Part shown: one piece after another, positions 8,342 to 16,008 of the stretch
How the letters are laid out: each line of letters opens with the position of its first letter
How positions within the stretch are numbered: position 1 is the first letter of the stretch
Source: Pseudomonas sp. ERMR1:02
GTDB lineage: Bacteria; Pseudomonadota; Gammaproteobacteria; Pseudomonadales; Pseudomonadaceae
Direction of reading: 5' to 3'
Assembly (NCBI RefSeq): GCF_002277815.1
Contig: NZ_NKJI01000013.1
Location: 62,001 to 126,000, forward strand
DNA length: 64,000 nt
The notes under the pieces: model-generated
Database searches by the model: none
What the model saw: only the letters and a program-made list of their open reading frames with translations
Told to the model about the DNA's origin: nothing
Made by a program: the position numbers and the translations under genes

Positions 8342-9171
8342 TTGATGGCGTTAGAGGGGCAATGTCGATTCGACGTATGTGCTCGGTCTTGGGCTTACCT
8401 CGCAGTAGCTTTTACGCGAAACGTAAGCCTACGCCGCCTCGTGTTATCGACAAGAATCTTGAGCTGAAAATTCGGGAGCTGCATAAGGAACATCGTGCAG
8501 CGCTGGGTGCTCGCGGCTTATCCAAGGAGCTGAGAAAAGATGGTGTTTCTATCGGGCGTTATCGAATGCGCTCCTTGATAAGCGCCCTTGGGCTTACCAG
8601 GCGCCGGCCCCGTTATGTCCACTATCGGCGCTCCACTAAACCTGAAGTGACGGCACCGAACATACTTGATCGTCGGTTCAACCCGATTCAGCCGAACACA
8701 CTCTGGGCAGGCGACATCACCTACATCAAGGTGAAAGAAAGTTGGCTGTATCTGGCAGTAGTGATGGATCTTTTTTCACGCAGAATCGTGGGATGGGCTT
8801 GCTCACGAACGGCCGACACGGATCTGTCTATTAAAGCACTGGAGCTGGCAGTTGCGCTGCGTCGCCCAATGCCCCAGCTGTTATTCCACTCAGATCAAGG
8901 GTGCCAATACACCTCTAATCGATTTACGACATGCCTGGAGGAAAAACGGATCGTCCATAGTGTGAGTCGGCGGGGTAATTGCTGGGACAATGCTGTAGTT
9001 GAGCGTTATTTCAGAACGTTGAAGCATGACTGGATGCCCGAAAACGGGTATCAAAACCATTTCGAGGCGGAGAAGGACGTGATGGATTTTATATCCCATT
9101 ACAACCATCGCCGTTGTCACACCGCTTCGAATAATCTGCCGCCTGCTTTGTTTGAGCAGCAGGCGGCCTAA
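8296..9171 (+). CDS. IS3-family transposase OrfB (expressed as OrfAB by -1 frameshift)
   Basis: The catalytic part of the transposase, with an rve-type DDE integrase core. The first Asp is in WAGDITYIKV, the second in FHSDQGCQYTS, and the Glu in NAVVERYFRTLK, with the usual spacing. An HTH_21 region precedes the core. No own start or ribosome site is obvious near the junction, so translation by programmed frameshift from OrfA at the A6G run is the expected route. The frame is intact to TAA, so the element may be active. Confidence 0.85.
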   Translation, partial: AIALSSEGSVQSNQVIDGVRGAMSIRRMCSVLGLPRSSFYAKRKPTPPRVIDKNLELKIRELHKEHRAALGARGLSKELRKDGVSIGRYRMRSLISALGLTRRRPRYVHYRRSTKPEVTAPNILDRRFNPIQPNTLWAGDITYIKVKESWLYLAVVMDLFSRRIVGWACSRTADTDLSIKALELAVALRRPMPQLLFHSDQGCQYTSNRFTTCLEEKRIVHSVSRRGNCWDNAVVERYFRTLKHDWMPENGYQNHFEAEKDVMDFISHYNHRRCHTASNNLPPALFEQQAA

Positions 9172-9237
9172 AAACTCCTACAGAATGGTCCAAAAAACTG
9201 GACCGCTACAGGCTCGCTCCTACAGGGGGTCTGCGCT

Positions 9238-9801
9238 TTAGCGAATGAAGTGAATCTTCCCGCTGTCATCATTGCCAATGTAAATGCCATACACCCCGGC
9301 CTGGCGTTCCTCTATATAACGCTCAAGAATCTGCCGGATCGCCGGGTAATAGATGCTGTCCCAAGGAATGTCCTCGGGCGCGAAGAATTTGTAGTCGAGG
9401 GTTTCCGGTCCGAACTGGCCGGTGATTTCCAGGGCGATGGCGCGGAAGATGATGTACACCTCGCTGATCTTCGGCACGCTGAAGATCGAGTAGGGCGAGA
9501 GGATTTCCCCGCGTACGCCGCTTTCTTCCCAGACTTCACGCAACGCCGCCTGTTCGGTGGTTTCGCCGGCTTCCATGAAGCCCGCCGGCAGCGTCCAGGT
9601 GCCGGGACGCGGCGGGATCGCGCGCTGGCACAGCAAATACTTGCCGTCCTGCTCGATGATGCAGCCGGCAATGATTTTCGGATTGACGTAGTGGATGTAA
9701 CCGCAGTCGCGGCACATCAGGCGCTCGTGCGTATCGCCCGGCGGTAGCTGTGACTTGAGGTCATTGCTGCCGCACTTTGGACAAAAGCTCGGGCGGGTCA
9801 T
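9238..9801 (-). CDS. Nudix hydrolase with N-terminal zinc ribbon
   Basis: About 187 residues. The N-terminus holds a four-cysteine zinc ribbon (CPKCGS and CRDCGY). A Nudix box follows, with the pattern GFMEAGETTEQAALREVWEES and the catalytic REVWEE core. Nudix enzymes cleave nucleoside diphosphates linked to another group. The zinc-ribbon type resembles NudC-like and NUDIX-ribbon proteins but lacks features that would fix the substrate. The ATG at 9801 starts 2 bases after the GntR stop (a TTG at 9807 would overlap it), so it is cotranscribed with the regulator. FAD or NADH cleavage is possible given the flavin theme, but unproven. Confidence 0.82.
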   Translation of the reverse strand: MTRPSFCPKCGSNDLKSQLPPGDTHERLMCRDCGYIHYVNPKIIAGCIIEQDGKYLLCQRAIPPRPGTWTLPAGFMEAGETTEQAALREVWEESGVRGEILSPYSIFSVPKISEVYIIFRAIALEITGQFGPETLDYKFFAPEDIPWDSIYYPAIRQILERYIEERQAGVYGIYIGNDDSGKIHFIR

Positions 9802-9803
9802 GA

Positions 9804-10556
9804 TCAACGTCCTATGCGTGGCTCTTTAAGAGCGATGGGCTGGGTGATCTCGGGAATCGCCCCTGTCTCTTCCTGCTTGCGCTTGAGATAATCAAGGGCG
9901 ACGGCGGCGGCGGCGCGGACGTGGTCGACGCAAGCCTGGTGTGCTGCAAGCGGATCACCGCTCTTGATCGCCTCGACCATGCGTTCCATTTCCTGGTTGC
10001 TCGCGCCACGGCGGTTTTCCTGGGACACCGAGGTCGCGCGCAAGTAGCTGATCCGTGCCTGCAACTGACGCAGCTGAGTGGCCGCGACGTGGTTGCCGGA
10101 GCCTTCGAGCAGGACGTCGTAGAAACCTTGCACCGAATCGATGACTTGCTGCAGTTCACCTTCCTTGAGCGCCTGGCGGTTTTCCTCGAGGGCTTTTTCC
10201 AGGGCTTTGATGTCCTTGGCCTTGGCACGCAGGGTGAACAACTGGACGATCAGGCCTTCGAGCACGCAACGCAGTTCGTAGATGTCGACGGCATCGGCCA
10301 GGGTGATGATGGCGACTCGCGGGCCCTTGGCGTCGGCGAACTCCACCAGACCTTCGGACTCCAGGTGACGCAAGGCTTCGCGTACCGATGTGCGGCTCAC
10401 GCCAAGACGCTCGCACAGATCGCGCTCGACCAGACGGTCTCCCGGCATAAGCTGGAAGTTCATGATGGCGCTTCGCAGTTTATCCAGCACGATTTCGCGC
10501 AGGGTAACGGGGTTGCGATTGACCTTGAAGCTGTCGTCGAGTGGCAGGCGTTTCAT
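9804..10556 (-). CDS. GntR-family regulator, FadR/FCD type
   Basis: 250 residues. An N-terminal winged helix (about 12-80) contains GDRLVERDLCERLGVSRTSVREALRHLESEGLV. A C-terminal FCD effector domain follows, with ELRCVLEGL, metal-site histidines NHVAATQ and AHQACVDHVRAA. FCD domains bind small organic acids, often through a metal ion. The start at 10556 follows the usual N-terminal length; an upstream extension would run into the neighbouring gene. It sits inside the catabolic gene string, and the shared palindromes at 6203, 7546 and 14604 are its likely targets. Confidence 0.88.
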   Translation of the reverse strand: MKRLPLDDSFKVNRNPVTLREIVLDKLRSAIMNFQLMPGDRLVERDLCERLGVSRTSVREALRHLESEGLVEFADAKGPRVAIITLADAVDIYELRCVLEGLIVQLFTLRAKAKDIKALEKALEENRQALKEGELQQVIDSVQGFYDVLLEGSGNHVAATQLRQLQARISYLRATSVSQENRRGASNQEMERMVEAIKSGDPLAAHQACVDHVRAAAAVALDYLKRKQEETGAIPEITQPIALKEPRIGR

Positions 10557-10581
10557 GGGGTACGCTCTAAAGGTGGCTGGG

Positions 10582-10971
10582 TTAACTGGAGGCCTCGGCA
10601 TCGGCTTCGGCGAAGGCTTCACGGGCCAGGCGGAAGCTGTCCACGGCCGCGGGAACGCCACAATAAATGCCGACCTGAAGCAGAATTTCGCGTATTTGCT
10701 CACGACTCAAGCCGTTACGCAAGGCGCCGCGCACATGCAGCTTGAGTTCGTGCGGGCGGTTGAGGGCCGAGATCATGGCCAGGTTGATCATGCTGCGTTC
10801 CTTGAGCGACAAACCTTCACGCCCCCAGACATGGCCCCAGCAATACTCGGTGACCATCTCCTGCAATGGGCGGGTGAAGTCGTCGGCGTTCTCGATGGAA
10901 CGGTTCACATAAGCTTCGCCCAGCACCTGGGTACGAATCTTCAAGCCCTTTTCGTACTTTTCATTACTCAT
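10582..10971 (-). CDS. Carboxymuconolactone decarboxylase family protein
   Basis: A 129-residue all-helical protein of the CMD/AhpD-like superfamily, close in length to PcaC-type gamma-carboxymuconolactone decarboxylases. The core LKERSMINLAMISALNRPHELKLHVRGALRNGLSREQIREILLQ is the PcaC-like region with its conserved E-H pair. There is no AhpD CxxC, so a peroxidase role is unlikely. GGAGG lies 5 bases before the ATG at 10971. The context implies a ring-opening or decarboxylation step in the locus pathway; the substrate is not known. Confidence 0.85.
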   Translation of the reverse strand: MSNEKYEKGLKIRTQVLGEAYVNRSIENADDFTRPLQEMVTEYCWGHVWGREGLSLKERSMINLAMISALNRPHELKLHVRGALRNGLSREQIREILLQVGIYCGVPAAVDSFRLAREAFAEADAEASS

Positions 10972-10996
10972 GAATCCTCCTCTCACCACGATCCCC

Positions 10997-11096
10997 TGTA
11001 GGAGCGAGCATGCTCGCGATGGTGGGTAACAATAACGCGGGCCTTCTGGATGAACGCGGCGCTCTCTAGTCCATCGCGAGCATGCTCGCTCCTACA
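10997..11096. repeat. REP pair
   Basis: Facing TGTAGGAGCGAGCATGCTCG units lie between the CMD-like and flavin reductase genes. They may stabilise or divide the operon message. Confidence 0.9.
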
Positions 11097-11117
11097 GGGG
11101 AGGGCTGTGTGAATCTG

Positions 11118-11602
11118 TCAGGCCAGGGTGGGCAGGGGCCCAGCTTGCCTTTGTGATAGATCATCGGCGTCACTGGTTGTGCGGGCAGGATCAGGTTCTT
11201 CACCGCACCGACGATGATGGCGTGATCCCCGCCATCGTATTCGCGCCATAGTTCACACTCGATGATTGCCGTGGCCTTGGCCAGAATCGGGTTGCCCAAC
11301 TCGCTCAGGTGCCAGTCGATGCCCTTGGCTTTGTCCTTGCCCTTGCCGGCGAAAGCATAGGCTTCGGCCGTCTGGTCGGCGGACAGCAGGTGGATTGCGA
11401 ACTGCTTGCTGTCGCGCAACACCGGGTAGGTGTCGGAGCCATAGTTGGGGCAGAACAGCACCAGTGCCGGATCAATCGACAGTGCACTGAAAGCGCTGGC
11501 GGTGATGCCGACGATGCCGCCTTCCGGGTCCAGGGTGGTGACCACCGTGACGCCGGACGGGAACGAGCTCATGACGTCTTTGTAAATGCCGGGTTCGATC
11601 AT
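11118..11602 (-). CDS. Flavin reductase domain protein (frameshifted near the end)
   Basis: An FMN-binding split-barrel flavin reductase of the HpaC/RutF type, which supplies reduced flavin to a partner monooxygenase. Visible features are SFPSGVTVVTT, GITASAFSALSIDPALVLFC and GDHAIIVGAV. As written, the frame misses its stop and reads into the REP pair, giving the artificial tail SPVGASMLAMD. Restoring one C in the CCCC run at 11135-11138 gives GKLGPLPTLA and a stop at 11118, for 161 residues, the normal family length. This is a probable base-call deletion. No oxygenase partner is seen in the window. Confidence 0.85.
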
Positions 11603-11614
11603 TTCGCAGGACTC

Positions 11615-13096
11615 CTAGCGCATCACAAATGGATCAGGCATTGGCGCCTGGGAGAGGTTGATCCACACCGTTTTCAGCTCGGTGTAGGCCAGCACCGAAT
11701 CGATGCCGCTTTCGCGTCCATAGCCACTGTTCTTGAAGCCACCGATGGGCGCCATGGCCGAAACGGCGCGGTAGGTGTTGACCCAGATGATCCCCGAGCG
11801 CACGTCCCGGGCCAGGCGATGGGCGCGGCCCAGGTCGCGGGTCCAGATACCGGCGGCGAGGCCGAACTGCGAGTCGTTGGCGATGGCCAGTGCTTCGGCT
11901 TCGTCCTTGAAACGGATGACCGAGGCCACCGGGCCGAACACTTCTTCCTGCATGATCTTCATCGAGTTGCGGTCGCACTCGAACAGCGTCGGTTCGTAGA
12001 ACCAGCCGTCTCCCAGATTCTGCGGACGCTTGCCACCCAGACGCAGGCGCGCGCCTTCAGCAATGGCGTCGGCGACCAGACCTTCGACCACCGCCAGTTG
12101 CTGCGCGGTGGCCATCGGGCCCATTTCGCTGCTGTCTTCCTGCGGGTTGCCGATGCGGATGCGCTGGGCGCGTTCCACCAGGCGCCCGACGAATTCGTCG
12201 TAGATTTCGTCCTGCACCAACAGACGCGAGCCGGACACGCAGCTCTGCCCGGAGGCGGCATAGATTCCGGCGATGGCGCCGTTGATCGCACTGTCGAGGT
12301 CGGCATCGGCGAAAATGATGTTCGGGGATTTGCCGCCCAGTTCCAGCGACAGCTTGGCGAAGTTCTCGGCGCTGCTGCGCACCACATGCCGCGCAGTGGC
12401 CGCACCGCCGGTGAAGGCGATTTTGCGCACCAGCGGATGGCGGGTCAGGGCGGCGCCGGTGCTTGGACCGTAACCGGTGACGACGTTGACCACGCCCGGA
12501 GGAATACCGGCTTCGAGTGCCAGGCGCGCCAGTTCGAGAATGGTCGCCGAAGCGTGCTCGGAAGGCTTGATCACGATGGTATTGCCTGCCGCCAGCGCGG
12601 GGGCCAGTTTGATCGCGGTCAGGTACAGCGGGCTGTTCCACGGAATGATCGCCGCAACCACGCCCATGGCTTCATGCACGGTGTAGGCAAACAGGTCCGG
12701 CTTGTCCAACGGTAAGGTGCCGCCTTCGAGCTTGTCCGCCAGGCCCGCGGTGTAGTGGAAAAACTCCGGCAGATACCCGACCTGACCGCGGGTCTCGCGG
12801 ATCAGCTTGCCGTTGTCGCGGCTTTCCAGCTGCGCCAGTTGTTCCTTGTTTTCGGCGATCAGATCGCCCAGGCGCCGCAGCAGTTTGCCGCGAGCGGTGG
12901 CGGTCAGCCCGCGCCAGGCCGGGCTGTCGAATGCAGTCTGCGCAGCCTGTACGGCGCGCTCGACGTCGGCTTCATCGGCATCGGGCAGTTCAGCCCAGGC
13001 TTGGGCCAGGGCCGGGTTCAGGCTTTCGAAGGTTTTGCCCGAGAGGGCATCGACCCATTCGCCGCCGATGCACATCTGGAAGCGTGCGAGTGTCAT
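11615..13096 (-). CDS. Aldehyde dehydrogenase
   Basis: 493 residues of the NAD(P)+-dependent ALDH superfamily, oxidising an aldehyde to its acid. The catalytic Cys is in GQSCVSGSR near residue 285 and the general base Glu in LELGGKSP near 250. The nucleotide region PWNSPL is near 160 and the EEVFGPV motif is also present. The start at 13096 overlaps the upstream hydrolase stop as ATGA, confirming coupling. It most resembles broad betaine/hydroxymuconic semialdehyde-type dehydrogenases. In this operon it probably oxidises a semialdehyde produced after hydrolysis; the substrate is inferred only. Confidence 0.9.
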   Translation of the reverse strand: MTLARFQMCIGGEWVDALSGKTFESLNPALAQAWAELPDADEADVERAVQAAQTAFDSPAWRGLTATARGKLLRRLGDLIAENKEQLAQLESRDNGKLIRETRGQVGYLPEFFHYTAGLADKLEGGTLPLDKPDLFAYTVHEAMGVVAAIIPWNSPLYLTAIKLAPALAAGNTIVIKPSEHASATILELARLALEAGIPPGVVNVVTGYGPSTGAALTRHPLVRKIAFTGGAATARHVVRSSAENFAKLSLELGGKSPNIIFADADLDSAINGAIAGIYAASGQSCVSGSRLLVQDEIYDEFVGRLVERAQRIRIGNPQEDSSEMGPMATAQQLAVVEGLVADAIAEGARLRLGGKRPQNLGDGWFYEPTLFECDRNSMKIMQEEVFGPVASVIRFKDEAEALAIANDSQFGLAAGIWTRDLGRAHRLARDVRSGIIWVNTYRAVSAMAPIGGFKNSGYGRESGIDSVLAYTELKTVWINLSQAPMPDPFVMR

Positions 13097-13926
13097 GCAA
13101 CGATCCCCTTTGTATGGTTTTGTCGGGAGTGCGCAGTGTCGAGAAACTCCAGCAACAGCTGGTTGACCAGGCGCGGCGATTCTACGGGCATCATATGCCG
13201 CTGCTCGGCGAGTACGGCAACCGTCGCGCCGGGAATGCATTTGGCCAATTGCTCGGCCATGTCCGGGGTCGACCCCGGGTCCAGTTCGCCGGTGGCGACC
13301 AGCGTCGGCACCCGGATATTGGCCAGGTCATCGGCGCGGTACATGTCCTGGGTGGCGAACAGCTCATAAGTAGTCAGGTAACCCTGCGGATCGTTTTGCG
13401 CAAGCGTCTGGCGCAGCGCGGCGATCTGTGCCGGATTGGCCGCCTGGTACTCGCGGCTGAACCAGCGCGACAGCGCCGCTTCGGCGTTGGCATCCGGGCC
13501 GTGTTCGGCGGCCTGACTGGTGCGGGCGATAACGCCGGCGCGCTGTTCAGCGGTGCGATTGAACACGCTGTTGAGCACCACCAGACTCTGCAAGCGTTGC
13601 GGGTAGTGCAGGGCGAATGCCCGCGCCACCAGCCCGCCCATGGAAAAACCGATCACTGCCGCCTTGGGCAATTGCAGATGATCGAGCAACTCCAGCAACT
13701 GATCGGCGTAACCGAGCAGGGGAGTGCCGCTTTCCGGGCGCGGGCTGGCGCCATGACCGAGCATGTCATAGGCAATCACGCGGTACTTCGTGGCCAGACC
13801 AACGATCTGGCCGCCCCACATTTCTTTATTCAGGCCCACGCCGTGGATCAAGACCACGGGCTGGCCTTGGCCGGTCGCCAGGTAACTGGTTCCAGCCGGG
13901 GTGCTTTCAGCGGTGAGCCGAATCAT
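13093..13926 (-). CDS. Alpha/beta hydrolase
   Basis: 277 residues. The oxyanion motif HGVG is at 28-31 and the nucleophile elbow GFSMGG has Ser95. The Asp of GELDPGST and the His of EQRHMMPVE complete a catalytic triad. The layout is that of meta-cleavage product or enol-lactone hydrolases (MhpC/PcaD-like). The start at 13926 is chosen because AGGAG lies 7 bases upstream. Its stop overlaps the ALDH start. A C-C bond or lactone hydrolase is plausible given the CMD-like neighbour, which pairs with PcaD-type enzymes in other pathways. Confidence 0.88.
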   Translation of the reverse strand: MIRLTAESTPAGTSYLATGQGQPVVLIHGVGLNKEMWGGQIVGLATKYRVIAYDMLGHGASPRPESGTPLLGYADQLLELLDHLQLPKAAVIGFSMGGLVARAFALHYPQRLQSLVVLNSVFNRTAEQRAGVIARTSQAAEHGPDANAEAALSRWFSREYQAANPAQIAALRQTLAQNDPQGYLTTYELFATQDMYRADDLANIRVPTLVATGELDPGSTPDMAEQLAKCIPGATVAVLAEQRHMMPVESPRLVNQLLLEFLDTAHSRQNHTKGIVA

Positions 13927-13972
13927 GGAGCGCTCCTGCATTACCTTTTTGTTGTAGTTGCCCGAACCGGTC

Positions 13973-14562
13973 TTACTGGGCTTTTTCGGCCGCCAGCTCT
14001 TCCAGGTCGATGTAACGATTGCCGATGCGTGGGTGCAGGCGGCCGCCATCGGCGCAACCCAGGACCACCACGATTTCGTCGGCACGGGGTGCGTCTTCGA
14101 TCTTCATTTCCAGGGTGATGTAGTGCGAACGCAGGCCTTCGTCGTCCTTGTGCATCATCGGAATCTGAATCGAGGTACCCGGGCCGCCGCGCTTGTTGGT
14201 GAAACTCAGGTAGCTCTTGGCCTTGACCGCTTCGCGGTAGTGGTTGCCGAAGCGCAGGGTGTGGATCACAGCGGAGGCGTGTTCGATTTCGCCATCGGCG
14301 CCGACCACGGCAGCCTTGCCATAAGCCTCGATTTTTCGGCGCCGCCGATGATGCCCACCAGGCGTTCAACCATCAGTGCGCCGAGGTCAGAGCAGTTCTC
14401 GCGGATTTGCGGTTTCAGGTCTTCGACAAAGCCGTTGCCTACCCAAGGGTTTTTCATCACCACCGCCAGCCCGACCATGGTCACGGGTTTATCGGTGGCC
14501 TTGCCGCCTTCGATGAAGGTTTGTTCGACATAGCTGACGATCTTGCGGATTTCGAAACTCAT
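13973..14562 (-). CDS. AA_synth (DUF1185) family protein (frameshifted)
   Basis: First gene of the minus-strand catabolic operon. The N-terminal half starts MSFEIRKIVSYVEQTF and continues to IIGGAEK. The frame then breaks at a run of five A on the coding strand (14332-14336) and resumes as VVGADGEIEHASAVIHTLRFGNHYR. Adding one A reads GGAEKIEAYGKAAVVGADGE and gives 196 residues, the usual length of the 'amino acid synthesis' family PF06684, whose function is not established. GGAGC precedes the ATG at 14562. The deletion is in a homopolymer, so an assembly error is likely. Confidence 0.8.
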
Positions 14563-14603
14563 GAGCTGCTCCGTATCAGGGGTAAGAAGTGTCTGTGCGT
14601 ATG

Positions 14604-14615
14604 ATGGTATACCAT
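14604..14615. promoter_or_regulatory. Probable GntR operator upstream of the catabolic operon
   Basis: The perfect 12-bp palindrome ATGGTATACCAT, followed by AATAT, is about 42 bases before the first gene of the operon. It is the same core as at 7546-7555 and related to 6203-6227. Confidence 0.7.
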
Positions 14616-14682
14616 AATATCGGTTGCGCAAGAGCCTTGAATGAGTTTCTGCCCGCAAGGCGATGAAGTGGAGGCTGAACCC

Positions 14683-14782
14683 TGTAGGAGCGAGCCTGCT
14701 CGCGATGCACGCATGGACGACACGGGCTGTCTGGTACCCCGCGTTATCGTTGACGTCCATCGCGAGCAGGCTCGCTCCTACA
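14683..14782. repeat. REP pair
   Basis: Facing TGTAGGAGCGAGCCTGCTCG units lie between the divergent promoters of the catabolic operon and the BASS-type transporter. The remainder of 14563-14896 shows only the operator and REP. Confidence 0.9.
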
Positions 14783-14896
14783 GATTGATGTGTGGTTTGT
14801 CCGTTAGGCGATATCTACTGGCTTACTAGCGTTAGCCGGTAACTTGCAGGCGCGCTAGAGTCAGGGTCACGTTCCTGGCTAACCCGGATAACCTCC

Positions 14897-15895
14897 ATGA
14901 CTCGCCCACGTTTCTTGCCTGACAACTTCACCCTGGCCCTGATCGGCGTGGTGCTTATCGCCAGTTTGTTGCCCGCCAGCGGGCAGGTGGCGGTGGGCTT
15001 CGGCTGGCTGACCAACATCGCCATTGCCCTGCTGTTTTTCCTGCACGGCGCCAAGCTGTCGCGCGAGTCGATCATCGCCGGCGCCGGTCACTGGCGCCTG
15101 CATTTGCTGGTGTTCGGCCTGACCTTCGTGCTGTTCCCGCTGCTCGGTCTGGCGCTCAAGCCGGTGCTGTCGCCGATGATCGGCGCTGACCTGTACATGG
15201 GCATGCTCTACCTCTGCGCACTGCCCGCCACGGTGCAGTCGGCGATTGCCTTTACTTCTCTGGCACGAGGCAACATTCCGGCAGCGATTTGCAGTGCGGC
15301 GGCGTCCAGTCTGTTCGGGATTTTCCTCACGCCGTTGCTGGTCACCATGCTGTTGAATGTCCACGGCGATGGCGGTTCGACCGTTGATGCCATCGTGAAA
15401 ATCAGCGTGCAGTTGTTGCTGCCCTTCATTGCCGGGCAAATCGCCCGGCGCTGGATCGGCGCCTGGGTGGGGCGCAACAAGAGCTGGCTGAAGTTCGTTG
15501 ATCAGGGCTCGATTCTGCTGGTGGTCTACGGCGCGTTCAGCGAAGCGGTGAACGAGGGCATCTGGCATCAGATTCCGCTACGTGATCTGGCGGGGCTGGT
15601 GGTGGCCTGCTGCGTGGTACTAGGCTTGGTGCTGGTGGCCGCCACCGTGCTGGGCAAAGCCTTTGGCTTCAATCAGCAAGATCGCATTACCATCCTGTTT
15701 TGTGGTTCGAAGAAAAGCCTGGCCACCGGCGTACCGATGGCCCAGGTGCTGTTCGCCGGCAGCACCATCGGCGTGTTGATCCTGCCGCTGATGCTGTTCC
15801 ACCAGATTCAGCTGATGGTCTGTGCGGTGCTGGCGCAGCGCTACGCAAATCGCCAGGAGTCAGTGGCCGAACTGATGGGGCAGGTCGACCCCTGA
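14897..15895 (+). CDS. BASS-family (YfeH-like) solute:sodium symporter
   Basis: A 332-residue inner-membrane protein with nine to ten hydrophobic segments. It carries the family marks FFLHGAKLSRESI, CALPATVQSAIAFTSLARGN and FCGSKKSLATGVPMA. The closest named relative is E. coli YfeH, of the bile acid:sodium symporter superfamily, whose bacterial members move organic anions. The substrate is unknown. It is a single gene, divergent from the catabolic operon but separated from it by a REP pair, so coregulation is uncertain. Confidence 0.87.
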   Translation: MTRPRFLPDNFTLALIGVVLIASLLPASGQVAVGFGWLTNIAIALLFFLHGAKLSRESIIAGAGHWRLHLLVFGLTFVLFPLLGLALKPVLSPMIGADLYMGMLYLCALPATVQSAIAFTSLARGNIPAAICSAAASSLFGIFLTPLLVTMLLNVHGDGGSTVDAIVKISVQLLLPFIAGQIARRWIGAWVGRNKSWLKFVDQGSILLVVYGAFSEAVNEGIWHQIPLRDLAGLVVACCVVLGLVLVAATVLGKAFGFNQQDRITILFCGSKKSLATGVPMAQVLFAGSTIGVLILPLMLFHQIQLMVCAVLAQRYANRQESVAELMGQVDP

Positions 15896-15906
15896 AGCAG
15901 AAACTC

Positions 15907-16006
15907 TGTAGGAGCGAGCTTGCTCGCGATGGTCGTCAACGATAACACTGGCCGTCTGGCACCCCGCGGTGCTTGTGCCTCCATCGCGAGCAGGCTCGCT
16001 CCTACA
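15907..16006. repeat. REP pair
   Basis: Facing TGTAGGAGCGAGCTTGCTCG units between the convergent BASS and PPK2 genes. Confidence 0.9.
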
Positions 16007-16008
16007 GA

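Larger units (their letters stand above)
7989..9210 (+). mobile_element. IS3-family insertion sequence, 1.22 kb
   Basis: The element carries overlapping orfA and orfB of an IS3-type transposase. Its ends are imperfect inverted repeats sharing TTTTGGACCAT..TGTAGGAGT on the left and the complement on the right. The sequence GGCT occurs at 7985-7988 and again at 9211-9214, which fits a 4-bp target duplication; the exact tips may differ by 1-2 bases. The target is the loop-side arm of a REP hairpin. Confidence 0.85.
7899..9224. repeat. REP pair interrupted by an IS3-family element
   Basis: The left part (7899-7988) runs TGTAGGAGCGAGCCTGCTCG to GCGAGCAGGCT. The right part (9211-9224) resumes GGCTCGCTCCTACA. 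Joined, they restore a normal REP pair, so the element between them inserted into the right-hand hairpin. Confidence 0.85.

Noticed and set aside
8045..9171. OrfA/OrfB break in the IS as another sequencing error
   Set aside because: Here a -1 overlap with an A6G slippery run is the normal IS3 arrangement, unlike the single-base losses elsewhere.
11309..12715. 468-residue plus-strand open frame opposite the aldehyde dehydrogenase and flavin reductase
   Set aside because: It is antisense to two recognised genes; its sequence is a GC-driven shadow rich in His, Gln and Arg.
12931..14118. 395-residue plus-strand open frame
   Set aside because: It is antisense to the hydrolase and ALDH operon, whose genes show ATGA overlaps and catalytic motifs.
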